Source of the DNA: an uncultured bacterium
GTDB taxonomy: Bacteria; Bacillota; Clostridia; Oscillospirales; Ruminococcaceae
Reading direction: 5' to 3'
DNA: 64,000 nt
Assembly: GCA_934875375.1 (NCBI GenBank)
Contig: CAKXHL010000011.1
Location: 1-64,000 of the forward strand
Shown here: piece after piece, positions 50,469-59,142 of the stretch
Numbering within the stretch: position 1 is the stretch's first letter
Layout of the letters: the number at the start of each line of letters is the position of its first letter
Made by a program: the position numbers and the translations under genes
Notes under the pieces: model-generated
Seen by the model: only the letters and a program-made list of their open reading frames with translations
The model's database searches: none
Told to the model about the DNA's origin: nothing

Positions 50469-51149
50469 GTGCGGATTTTTGATTTTTTCTTTCAAAAGGC
50501 GATCAGCCGCCGGATCTCCGCCTTTCAGGATGAGATGATGAACCGCCATGTGGCCGAGGTGGAAAACCTGTACCGGCAGATGCGGGGCTGGCGGCATGAC
50601 TACCACAACCACATTCAAATGATAAAAGCCTACCGCGCTCTGGGGCAGGATGACCGGCTGGACGCTTATCTGGACGAGTTGGAACAGGATCTCAAGGGCT
50701 TTGACGTACTGATCCGCTCCGGCAACGTGATGATCGACGCGGTATTAAATTCCAAGCTCTCTTTGGCCAAAAGCCATGGCATCGCCATCAACGCCAAGGC
50801 GGTTGTCCCGCAGGAGCTGTCCTTTCCCGATATTGATTTATGCGTCATCCTCGGCAATCTGCTGGACAACGCCATTGAGGCCTGTCAATGGCTGGAGGAG
50901 CCCGCTTCCCGCTTTATTCGGGTTTATCTGGATTTAAAGGGAGAAAACCTGTATTTGTGCATCACCAACTCCACCGGGAAAATCCAAAAGCGAAATGGGA
51001 AATACGTCAGCCGGAAAGCCGGACGGCACGGATTCGGACTGCAGAGGGTGGACCGGCTGATCAGCCGGTACCAGGGATATCTCAAGCGTGCGGACGAGGA
51101 GGGTGTGTTCACCTGCGAGGTGCTGCTCCCCCTCGGCAGCCCTCTTTAA
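50469..51149 (+). CDS. Short GHKL-type histidine kinase without membrane segments
   Basis: 226 residues. A short N-terminal helix leads into a dimerisation helix with the H-box WRHDYHNHIQMI (phospho-acceptor His near 44) and a GHKL ATPase domain (N-box LGNLLDNAIEACQWL near 138, G-box GRHGFGLQRVDRLI near 187). AgrC-like kinases normally have five to seven membrane helices in front; none is present here. The GTG start at 50469 has GAGGAGGG seven bases upstream, so this is the natural start. It may take its input from the downstream ABC proteins or from a cytoplasmic signal. Confidence 0.88.
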   Translation: MRIFDFFFQKAISRRISAFQDEMMNRHVAEVENLYRQMRGWRHDYHNHIQMIKAYRALGQDDRLDAYLDELEQDLKGFDVLIRSGNVMIDAVLNSKLSLAKSHGIAINAKAVVPQELSFPDIDLCVILGNLLDNAIEACQWLEEPASRFIRVYLDLKGENLYLCITNSTGKIQKRNGKYVSRKAGRHGFGLQRVDRLISRYQGYLKRADEEGVFTCEVLLPLGSPL

Positions 51150-51279
51150 AACAAAACAGCGGCGCTTCGGAACATCTGGGGCGCCGCTTTTGCTGTTCAC
51201 GCTCAAAATCAGACATTTGGCGCCAAAAATGCCCCACAGGATCTTTTTTCTGTTATCATAGCCTAAAGGAGGGAGCGAT

Positions 51280-53097
51280 ATGGCAAAACAGACCTCAAAA
51301 ACCGCTTATTCTTTCGGCAACAACCTGATTTATATGCTGAAAAACATGTGGGCGCACAGCAGGCGATACACGTTCATGGCCTTTTTTCAGGCGCCGTTCG
51401 GCGTATTGGAGGCGCTGCTGACCATCTATCTGTCTCAGGCGGTGGTGAGTGCCGTAACGCAGGCGCTGGAGCCCTTGGAGGTGCTGGCCCAAACTGCGCT
51501 GATTGGCGCTGCGCTTTTGCTCTGCGCCTGCGTGAAAAAATATATGTACGCGCATATGGAGCCGTTTATGCTGGATCACGACATCCGCTATAATCTGATG
51601 CTATTCCAGCACACCATCTCCGCCGACTATGAGGCAATGGAATCCCCCGAGGGGCTGAACCAAATGGCACAGGCATTGAAAAACACCGACTCGGACACAA
51701 GCCCTACCCGGATAGTGGTGAAAACCATGTCCTCCTTTTTGGAGAACAGCATTGGCATTGTGGCCTATGGGGGGATTTTGGCCAGCCTCAGCCCCTGGAT
51801 TCTGCTGACCGTCAGCGTTACCACCATCGGCAGCTTTCTGCTGATGCGCCAGAACTCCGACTGGGCTTACCGCAACAAGGGCCGCTGGCTGGGCGCCGAC
51901 CGGCGGCTGGCATATGTGCGGGATCGATCTGCCGACTTTTCCCAGGCCAAGGACCTGCGGCTGTACGGCATGTCCGGCTGGCTTCGCAGCCTGTTCGACC
52001 AGGCTTTGACCGACCGGATGGGCTGGCACAAAAAACAGCAGCAGGTGGGCTTTTTTACTGACGGCGGACAAACGCTCATCGCCTTTGTCCGGGAAAGCAT
52101 ATCCTACGGCGGCCTGATCTGGGCCATTTACGCCAAGGGGATGAGCGCCGCGGATTTTGTCCTGTATTTTGGCGTAATCGAGGGGCTTTCCAACTGGCTG
52201 TTCCAGCTGGCCCGCAACCTCGACCAATTATACCGGTCGCACCTCGGATTTTGTGAAATCCGGGAATTTCTGGACCTTACCCCCGGCGACCCGGCGGGCG
52301 AGGCGCCCCTTCCCGCCGCGCCTTTCTCCATCGAATTCCGCCATGTCAGCTACCGCTACGCCGGCAACGAGGAGGACACCATCCACGACCTGAGCTTTGT
52401 GATCCCCAAAGGGGAAAAACTGGCGATTGTCGGTCTCAACGGCGCGGGAAAGACCACGCTTGTAAAACTGATCTGCGGTTTTTACACCCCTTCTGCCGGC
52501 TCCGTTTTCATCGACGGCACCGATATCCGGCAATTTGGGCGCAAAGCGTATTACAAGCTTTTTTCCGCTGTGTTCCAGGAAATTTTTCTGCTGCCCGTAT
52601 CAGTGGCCTGCAACGTCTCCGCCCTGCCGGTTGAAGAGACGGACCGGGAAAAAGTGCAGCAGGTGCTGGAGCAAGCGGGGCTTTGGGAAAAAATCCAAAG
52701 CCTTCCCCAAGGGATGGACACCCGCCTGATCCGCAGTGTTCAAGATGACGCGTCAGACCTGTCCGGCGGCGAAACCCAGAAGCTGGCTTTGGCCAGGGCG
52801 CTTTACAAAAATGGGCTGGCTCTGCTTTTGGACGAGCCCACCGCCGCCCTGGACCCCATTGCCGAAAGTAAAATTTATCAGCAGTACAATCAAATGACCG
52901 CCGGGCACACCGCTGTCTTTATCTCTCACCGGCTGGCCAGCACCCGCTTTTGCGACCGGATTTTCTTTCTGGAAAACGGGCGGATTGCCGAAAGCGGCAC
53001 CCACGACCAGCTGATGGCGCAAAAAGGAAAATACGCCCAAATGTTTGAGGTGCAAAGCCATTACTATCAAAAGGAGGTGCCGGATCATGCGTTTTAA
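51280..53097 (+). CDS. ABC exporter half-transporter (first of a pair)
   Basis: 605 residues: six-helix transmembrane domain (about 20-330), then nucleotide-binding domain with Walker A GLNGAGKTTLVKLI near 386, signature DLSGGETQKLAL near 492, Walker B ALLLDEPTAALDP near 514 and H-loop VFISHRLAST. ATG at 51280 after AAGGAGGG. The next gene is a similar half-transporter overlapping by 11 bases, so the two form a heterodimeric exporter, likely for a peptide or lipid-like compound. The LytTR/GHKL pair lies directly upstream. Confidence 0.92.
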   Translation: MAKQTSKTAYSFGNNLIYMLKNMWAHSRRYTFMAFFQAPFGVLEALLTIYLSQAVVSAVTQALEPLEVLAQTALIGAALLLCACVKKYMYAHMEPFMLDHDIRYNLMLFQHTISADYEAMESPEGLNQMAQALKNTDSDTSPTRIVVKTMSSFLENSIGIVAYGGILASLSPWILLTVSVTTIGSFLLMRQNSDWAYRNKGRWLGADRRLAYVRDRSADFSQAKDLRLYGMSGWLRSLFDQALTDRMGWHKKQQQVGFFTDGGQTLIAFVRESISYGGLIWAIYAKGMSAADFVLYFGVIEGLSNWLFQLARNLDQLYRSHLGFCEIREFLDLTPGDPAGEAPLPAAPFSIEFRHVSYRYAGNEEDTIHDLSFVIPKGEKLAIVGLNGAGKTTLVKLICGFYTPSAGSVFIDGTDIRQFGRKAYYKLFSAVFQEIFLLPVSVACNVSALPVEETDREKVQQVLEQAGLWEKIQSLPQGMDTRLIRSVQDDASDLSGGETQKLALARALYKNGLALLLDEPTAALDPIAESKIYQQYNQMTAGHTAVFISHRLASTRFCDRIFFLENGRIAESGTHDQLMAQKGKYAQMFEVQSHYYQKEVPDHAF

Positions 53098-54934
53098 AGA
53101 AAAGCTGACGCTCACCCTGCGGGGCTACCGTATGCTGCACCAATTGGTGCCCGGGGCCATGCTGTGGGCTTTTGTCCAAAACCTTGTCCGGGCGCTGACC
53201 CCCTTTCTCAACGTCTACCTGTCCGGGCGGATCATCGATTTTCTGGCCCAGGGGCGCCCACTGCGGGATCTTTTGTGGCTGGCGGGGATCACGGTCACGG
53301 TCAATGCGCTGCTGAAGCTGACAGAGCAGGCCTCCGGCCGCACGGTGGATTACCTGATTGAAAAACTATGCGCCGTATGGGAAAAGCCGCTGTACGAAAA
53401 AATTCAAACCATGGATTATGCCCGGGTGGAGGATGTCCGCACCCACGCGGCGCTCAGCGAAATTGAAATCATGTGCAGCACCAGCGGATTCGGCTTTATG
53501 CGCCTGTATTTTTCTTTTTTCCACGGCGTTCGCGGTTTTTTCCTGGTCCTTTTTTCACTGACCCTGACCATCGGCGCTTTTATCGCCCAGCCGGCCAGGG
53601 AGGCCGGCGGGTTCCGTTTTCTGTTTTCCCCCTGGTTTACGGTGCTGATCTTGCTTGCGACTTTGGGGCACGCCGCCTTTTCCGGCCTTTGCAGCTACCG
53701 AAAGACAAAGAAAAGCAATCGCATTTACCGGAGCACGGAATCAATCAACCGCCAATGGATGTATTGGTGGAGGCAGATCAGGCAGTATCAGATGGGAAAG
53801 GATTTGAAAGTTTATGCCCTGGACCGCCTCATCGACAGTGCCTACATTCAGACAACAATCCAGGATTTTCACGCTGTGAACGATCAAGTACAAAAGATAT
53901 TTCGATTTTATGAACCGCTGGAAGGGGCTTTATCCGTAATTGTCATCTACGCCTATGTGGCGCTCAAGGCGCTGTTCGGCGCCTTTGGCGTCGGCAGCAT
54001 TGTCCAATATGTAGGCGGGCTTTCCCAGCTCAGCAGCGGCACGGTACGGCTGATTCAGGAAATATCCGTCCTGATCACCAATGCCGATGCACTGAAAGCG
54101 TATTTTGATTTTACCGACGCGCCCAATCAGAAGTACCAGGGGACGCTGTCGGTGGAAAAGCGGTCGGACAACGAGTATGAAATCGAATTCCACGACGTAT
54201 CGTTCCGCTATCCCGGCACTGAAACCGACGTGCTGCGCCATGTCAGCCTCAAATTCAATATTGGACAGAAAATGGCGGTCGTTGGCCGCAACGGCAGCGG
54301 CAAAACGACAATGATCAAGCTGTTGTGCCGCTTATATGATCCGACGGAAGGCTTCATCACCCTCAACGGCATTGATATCCGCAAATACGATTATGAGGAT
54401 TATCTGGGCATTTTCTCAGTGGTTTTTCAGGATTTTAAGCTGTTTTCCTTCTCTTTAGGACAAAATGTTGCCGCCAGTGTTTCCTACGACGCGCGTCGGG
54501 TGCAGGAATGTCTGCACAAGGCCGGATTAGAGGATCGGATGCCCAAGGGGCTGGACACGGTACTTTACAAGGATTTTGATGAGGACGGAGTGGAAATTTC
54601 CGGCGGCGAGGCACAGAAAATCGCCCTTGCCCGGGCGCTTTACAAAAATGCGCCGTTCATCATTCTGGACGAGCCCACCGCCGCCCTGGACCCCCTTTCC
54701 GAGTTTGAGATCTATTCCCATTTCGATCAAATTGTCGGGGACAAAACAGCCGTTTACATTTCCCACCGCCTTTCCTCCTGCCGGTTTTGCAGCGATATCC
54801 TCGTCTTTGACGAGGGCAGGCTGATTCAGCGGGGCAGCCACGATCAGCTGGTTGCCGACCGCTTGGGCCGGTACTACGAGCTGTGGCACGCACAGGCCCA
54901 GTATTACGATACGGCGGCCGAAAGAAAGGCATAG
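53087..54934 (+). CDS. ABC exporter half-transporter (second of a pair)
   Basis: 615 residues: six helices in the first 320 residues, NBD with Walker A GRNGSGKTTMIKLL near 406, signature EISGGEAQKIAL near 511, Walker B FIILDEPTAALDPLSEF near 533, H-loop YISHRLSSCRF. The start at 53087 was chosen for the AAGGAGG upstream, inside the preceding gene. Heterodimer partner of the 51280 gene. A symmetrical terminator follows, shared with the convergent PPTase gene. Confidence 0.92.
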   Translation: MRFKEKLTLTLRGYRMLHQLVPGAMLWAFVQNLVRALTPFLNVYLSGRIIDFLAQGRPLRDLLWLAGITVTVNALLKLTEQASGRTVDYLIEKLCAVWEKPLYEKIQTMDYARVEDVRTHAALSEIEIMCSTSGFGFMRLYFSFFHGVRGFFLVLFSLTLTIGAFIAQPAREAGGFRFLFSPWFTVLILLATLGHAAFSGLCSYRKTKKSNRIYRSTESINRQWMYWWRQIRQYQMGKDLKVYALDRLIDSAYIQTTIQDFHAVNDQVQKIFRFYEPLEGALSVIVIYAYVALKALFGAFGVGSIVQYVGGLSQLSSGTVRLIQEISVLITNADALKAYFDFTDAPNQKYQGTLSVEKRSDNEYEIEFHDVSFRYPGTETDVLRHVSLKFNIGQKMAVVGRNGSGKTTMIKLLCRLYDPTEGFITLNGIDIRKYDYEDYLGIFSVVFQDFKLFSFSLGQNVAASVSYDARRVQECLHKAGLEDRMPKGLDTVLYKDFDEDGVEISGGEAQKIALARALYKNAPFIILDEPTAALDPLSEFEIYSHFDQIVGDKTAVYISHRLSSCRFCSDILVFDEGRLIQRGSHDQLVADRLGRYYELWHAQAQYYDTAAERKA

Positions 54935-54968
54935 AAAAAACAGCAGGGAGCGCTCCCTGCTGTTTTTT
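54935..54968. terminator. Bidirectional terminator
   Basis: AAAAAACAGCAGGGAGC with GCTCCCTGCTGTTTTTT, perfect; separates the exporter operon (plus) from the NRPS-like operon (minus). Confidence 0.93.
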
Positions 54969-54981
54969 CTATGACCCATGC

Positions 54982-55530
54982 TTATTTTCCCGGCACCAGC
55001 TGAACCGATGAAATCTCTTTTGCGCAAACGCACAGGGTATAATCGCAGCGAAACGGCACAAACCGAAGCTGCAGGCCATCGACCCGGGACAGAATCCCCT
55101 GCGGTCCGGCAACGGAAAACCGGCCGAAATTTCCGCTGATCCCTTCGCCGGAAAATTTGACAAAACTCTCCTTTGCCGCCCAGACCCGGTAAAAATCCGA
55201 AAATCCGAAAGCCTGCAAATACCGGTCCTCCTCCGGATGGAAAAAACGGCGGGACAGCGCCGCCAAGCGGCCTGGCTTGTGAATCTGCAAATCAATGCCG
55301 ATCGGCTCGCTGGAAAAAGCGCCGAGCCAGTAATCCCCGCTGTGGGTGACGGAACAATGGGTTTCGGGTGAAAGCGGAAAAAAAGGCTTTCCTTTTTCGC
55401 TTTCCTGCACCGGCCAGCGCTCCTCGGCCCCCGCCAGCGGCTCACCGGCAAACAGGGCAGCACAGCGCACCAGGCACCGGCGGGAGGCAGGGCGCTCCGG
55501 CCCATACCAGTAAATCGTGACTGCCGCCAT
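54982..55530 (-). CDS. 4'-phosphopantetheinyl transferase, Sfp type
   Basis: 182 residues; the Sfp-type pattern: KPFFPLSPETHCSVTHSGDYWLGAFS, then IGIDLQ near 79 (Mg-binding D), and FYRVWAAKESFVKFSGEGI near 113 (conserved W/K-E/K). Transfers phosphopantetheine from CoA to carrier proteins, here the free ACP (four bases upstream) and the carrier domain of the NRPS-like enzyme. It is a little shorter than typical Sfp (about 220) but has all motifs. Last gene of the operon. Confidence 0.92.
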   Translation of the reverse strand: MAAVTIYWYGPERPASRRCLVRCAALFAGEPLAGAEERWPVQESEKGKPFFPLSPETHCSVTHSGDYWLGAFSSEPIGIDLQIHKPGRLAALSRRFFHPEEDRYLQAFGFSDFYRVWAAKESFVKFSGEGISGNFGRFSVAGPQGILSRVDGLQLRFVPFRCDYTLCVCAKEISSVQLVPGK

Positions 55531-55534
55531 CCGG

Positions 55535-55762
55535 CTATTCCTCTATTCCGCGCTGCCGCGCATATTCGATCACGTCCCGTACCTGATGCAGTTTCCAAAC
55601 ATCGCGGGTGGGAATGGTCGTATCAAAGTAATCTTCAAACGCGCAAACGATATTCATAACATCAAACGAATTCAACCCCAAATCCCGCACAAAATCCGTA
55701 TCAATGGTGACCTCGCTTTTTCCGGTTACCTCAAAAATGATTTTTTGAATGATTTCCAGCAT
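55535..55762 (-). CDS. Free acyl carrier protein
   Basis: 75 residues, acidic; phosphopantetheine attachment motif DLGLNSFDVMN with S32. Not the fatty-acid-synthesis ACP by context: it is between an acyl-activating ligase and a PPTase. Likely carries the acyl group activated by the ligase. Four bases separate it from the PPTase gene. Confidence 0.93.
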   Translation of the reverse strand: MLEIIQKIIFEVTGKSEVTIDTDFVRDLGLNSFDVMNIVCAFEDYFDTTIPTRDVWKLHQVRDVIEYARQRGIEE

Positions 55763-55923
55763 ACGGTTTCCTCATTTCCTCACACAGGATAATTTCCTAA
55801 TTATTCCATTACATGAATCATACCACACAACTGGAAGATTTTCAAGCCCCGCCAAAAGACAACGCCCTTACAGCCATTTTTACTCCATGCCGCAACCGGT
55901 TTTTATTCTGCCCGCAGAAAGGC

Positions 55924-57585
55924 TCATACCGTGTGGCGTTTGATTTTTTTCGAAGCGGTTTTTGCAAATTCCTGATCCCGAATATGGATCATCTGGATTT
56001 GCTGAAACAACGGGAGGGTTGTGTTGAGCTGATCAATCTTTGCCTGCAAATGCTCTAAAATTTCGTAAGAGGACATGCCTTTGGACAATTCCGGGTCCGG
56101 ATAGATGCTGGCTGCCACCACCACGGTGTCTTCCGAGGATCCATTGGCGGCGCCGTACACCATCACCTCCCGCACCATAGGAATTTTCCGCAGCTGCTCC
56201 TCCAGCTTTTCCGGAGATACTTTTTTGCCGTTTTTAAAGACAATCAGGTTCTTTTTCCGTCCGGTAATATACAAAAAGCCGTCTTTGTCCAGATGCCCCA
56301 GATCCCCGGTTTTAAACCAGCCGTCTTCCGACATGGCCTCCTTTGTGGCCTGGGGCTGTTTATAATAGCCGCTCATCAGCGACGCGCCCTTGACCCAAAT
56401 TTCATCCTCGACCGTTTTCACCTGATAATGCTCCATCACCAGCCCGACCGATCCCATTTTGCAGTACTGGTTTCCGTTGGTGGAAACCATCGGCGCGCAT
56501 TCGGTAATGCCATACCCCTGCAGGATCTGGATGCCGAACAGCTCAAAATCCTCACAAATCTTTTTTTCCAGATGGGCACCGCCGCAGACAATCACATGCA
56601 GGCTGCCCACCATTTTCTGCCGGATGCCCGACAGCGTTTTATTTTCCCACGGCAGGTGCAGTTTTTTGAGTATCCGGCACACCTTGAGCAGGCTTTGCAG
56701 CTGATCTGCCTTTCCCTCTTTTTCCGCGCTGAGCCACAGCTGTTTATACAGCATCTCCACCACCAGCGGAACGGTAATCATCGAATCGGGTTCGGACAGG
56801 TACAGATCCCGCATCATCGTTTTCAGATTTCCATTGATACACAGCTGCGCGCCGCGCACCAACGTATCCAGCACCGCGCCGGTCATTCCGTAGGAATGAT
56901 AAAAAGGCAGCGCCGAAAACACCCGCGGGCCGGCGTTTACGTCCCGGATGGCGTCGCTGGCATTATACAAAATCGCCCGGTGGCTGAGCATCACCGGTTT
57001 GGAAAGGCTGGTGGTACCGGAGGTATAAACAATAGCCGCCGTCGCATCCGGGTCGCTGGCCAGCTCGTCAATCCGGCTGTCCTTCTGCCCGATCAGCGAC
57101 TCTCCTTCCCGGCACAGATCCTGCACGGTTTCTTCATCATCCGGCCCTTTCCCCAACAAAAACAAATCCCATCCGGCAGGCGTTCCATCCTCCTGCATGC
57201 GGCAGATGGGCAGGTAGGTTTCCGAAGCGAACACACCAACGGCGTCTGCCTGCGCTATCATCTGACGAATGTTCTCATCCGATTGCTCCACGTCGATGCA
57301 AACGGCCGCCGCTCCCGCGCTGGCGATGGCAAGATACGCTACCAGCCAATCGTAGCTGTTTTCCGCCACGATGGCCAGATGCTTTCCGGCGTATCCCCGC
57401 GCCTGCAGCGCATGGGCTGCGCAAAGCGCCTGCCGCGTCAGCTGCGCGTAGCTGGCAGTCACCGCCTCCTGTTTGCGGGTAAAATAAGTAATCGCCGGTT
57501 TTTCTCCGAATTTTCGGGAAATTCCGTCCAGATATGCGGGAAAAGTCTCATAGTAATCAGCCTTGTTCAGCGGGATTCTTTTCAT
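55924..57585 (-). CDS. AMP-forming acyl ligase (acyl-CoA/acyl-ACP synthetase type)
   Basis: 553 residues of the ANL superfamily: P-loop YTSGTTSLSKPVMLSH near 184, adenine motif GYGITECAPM near 342, hinge/Asp motif DGWFKTGDLGHLDKDGFLYITGRKKNLIV near 424 and a C-terminal Lys in KTASKKIKRHTV. Closest in style to long-chain fatty acyl ligases. The ATG at 57585 has AGGAGG seven bases upstream. The next gene is a free ACP, so the acyl-adenylate is probably loaded onto that carrier rather than CoA. Confidence 0.9.
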   Translation of the reverse strand: MKRIPLNKADYYETFPAYLDGISRKFGEKPAITYFTRKQEAVTASYAQLTRQALCAAHALQARGYAGKHLAIVAENSYDWLVAYLAIASAGAAAVCIDVEQSDENIRQMIAQADAVGVFASETYLPICRMQEDGTPAGWDLFLLGKGPDDEETVQDLCREGESLIGQKDSRIDELASDPDATAAIVYTSGTTSLSKPVMLSHRAILYNASDAIRDVNAGPRVFSALPFYHSYGMTGAVLDTLVRGAQLCINGNLKTMMRDLYLSEPDSMITVPLVVEMLYKQLWLSAEKEGKADQLQSLLKVCRILKKLHLPWENKTLSGIRQKMVGSLHVIVCGGAHLEKKICEDFELFGIQILQGYGITECAPMVSTNGNQYCKMGSVGLVMEHYQVKTVEDEIWVKGASLMSGYYKQPQATKEAMSEDGWFKTGDLGHLDKDGFLYITGRKKNLIVFKNGKKVSPEKLEEQLRKIPMVREVMVYGAANGSSEDTVVVAASIYPDPELSKGMSSYEILEHLQAKIDQLNTTLPLFQQIQMIHIRDQEFAKTASKKIKRHTV

Positions 57586-57672
57586 ATGGGTTCCTCCTGT
57601 CTCTTCCAACCATTGCGCCGGTCTTCGGCAAAGCTGCCGGACCGCCTATTCCTCTAAATCGGCCAGATCCTT

Positions 57673-59142
57673 TTATAACCTTTGCTTGTCCTGCAAAACC
57701 CGCAGGAACACCTCTACCAGCGTTGCGTCGAACTGGCTGCCCTTGCCGGCGATCAGCTCGCCGACCGCCCTGTCCTGCCCCAAACTGGACCGGTAACGCC
57801 GGTTGGAGGTCATGGCGTCATAGGAATCCGCCACCGCTATCATCCGTGCTTCCAGCGGGATCTGTTCCCCGCGCAGTCCGTCGGGATACCCTTTTCCGTC
57901 CATTCTTTCATGGTGGGCACGGACAATCGGCACAATCGGCTGGAAGCGGCTGAGCGAGGACAAAATCCGCGCGCCGTCGGCCGGATGCTCCTTTATTTTG
58001 GCATATTCCTCGTCGGTCAGCCGCCCGTCTTTAAACAAAATTTCATCCGGCACACCGATTTTTCCAATGTCGTGGAACAGGCTCGCTACACGCAGTCTCT
58101 CGCAAAAATCCTCGTCCCTGCCCATCTCGTGGGCAAGGCGCACTGCATAATAGGCCACCCGGTCGGAATGGCCGCGGGTGTAAATATCCTTTGTATCCAC
58201 CAGCAGGCGCATGGCGCTGATGATCTGCGTATAATTTTCCCGCAGAACATCGTTGGCTCTGACCAGTTCCTCGTTTTTCTGAATCAGCAGCCGGCGCAGC
58301 ACCCTATTCAAAACCACCGACGACGCCTGCCGCGCAAAAATCTCCAGCAGCTGGCGCTGGTAGTGCTGAGGGGCCCCTTCTGTCTGAACGCCCAGATATC
58401 CGGCGATTTCTTTTTCATTGACAATCGGCGCGATAACCCAATTTCCTTCTGTTTGAACGATATCCTGCCCGATTTGCTGTTGGAAAAGCGAATCTGGATT
58501 CTCCAGCGGCGGCGAGCCGATGGAGCGAATGAAATAGGGGCCGGTCTGCTCCGCCGGCGGCTGCTCCAGAAGGCTTTTCCACTGTAAAGCCAAATACCCG
58601 CTCCGGCCGTCCAAAAGCTCTTTTGCCGCCTGCACAAGCGCGTCGGCAACCTCTTCCCGGCCACGCAGGCTGTAAATCCGCGGCATGGTCTCGGTGATTT
58701 TGGTCAGCCCTTTTTGGTAGTTTTGAATGGTGCGCATCTGCTTGATGGATTTGATGCAGGATTCCACCAGAAGTTCCAGCTGGTCGAACCGGTCGCTTTT
58801 TTCGTAATATCCCTGGATTTCCAAATCCCGGATGGTTTTAATGGGAGGCGCCATGCTTTTATGCCCGGTGAGCAGGATAATAAACAAATCCTGGTTAAAG
58901 CTGCGGATCTGCTCCACCACCTGGTCACCGCAGATAGGCGTCATCAAAAAGTCCAGAAGCAGAATGTCGTAATGTCCGGTACGCACCCGCTCTATGGCCT
59001 GATACGGATCGTTTTCCGTGTCCACATGATAGCCGGAACGCTGAAAATATGTTTGCAGCGTCAACGTCATGGTAGGGTCGTCATCCAAAGCCAGAATCGA
59101 ATAGCTGCTGACGACGTCCGCTACCTTTTGATGCTTTCTCAT
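57673..59142 (-). CDS. Response regulator with GAF and HD-GYP domains (c-di-GMP phosphodiesterase type)
   Basis: 489 residues: receiver domain (14-130) with ALDDDPT and phospho-acceptor D in DILLLDFLMTPICG near 63; K in YYEKSDR; GAF-like domain (about 150-290); HD-GYP domain (about 310-480) with GHSDRVAYYA, LFHDIGKIGVPDEIL and HHERMDGKGYPDGL. HD-GYP enzymes break down c-di-GMP or related cyclic dinucleotides. The start overlaps the stop of the kinase gene by four bases. It sits between the NRPS-like gene with kinase and the acyl ligase, all same direction. Confidence 0.93.
   Translation of the reverse strand: MRKHQKVADVVSSYSILALDDDPTMTLTLQTYFQRSGYHVDTENDPYQAIERVRTGHYDILLLDFLMTPICGDQVVEQIRSFNQDLFIILLTGHKSMAPPIKTIRDLEIQGYYEKSDRFDQLELLVESCIKSIKQMRTIQNYQKGLTKITETMPRIYSLRGREEVADALVQAAKELLDGRSGYLALQWKSLLEQPPAEQTGPYFIRSIGSPPLENPDSLFQQQIGQDIVQTEGNWVIAPIVNEKEIAGYLGVQTEGAPQHYQRQLLEIFARQASSVVLNRVLRRLLIQKNEELVRANDVLRENYTQIISAMRLLVDTKDIYTRGHSDRVAYYAVRLAHEMGRDEDFCERLRVASLFHDIGKIGVPDEILFKDGRLTDEEYAKIKEHPADGARILSSLSRFQPIVPIVRAHHERMDGKGYPDGLRGEQIPLEARMIAVADSYDAMTSNRRYRSSLGQDRAVGELIAGKGSQFDATLVEVFLRVLQDKQRL

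Noticed and set aside
56293..57657. Long plus-strand open frame opposite the acyl ligase
   Set aside because: Antisense shadow produced by high G+C codon structure of the minus-strand gene.
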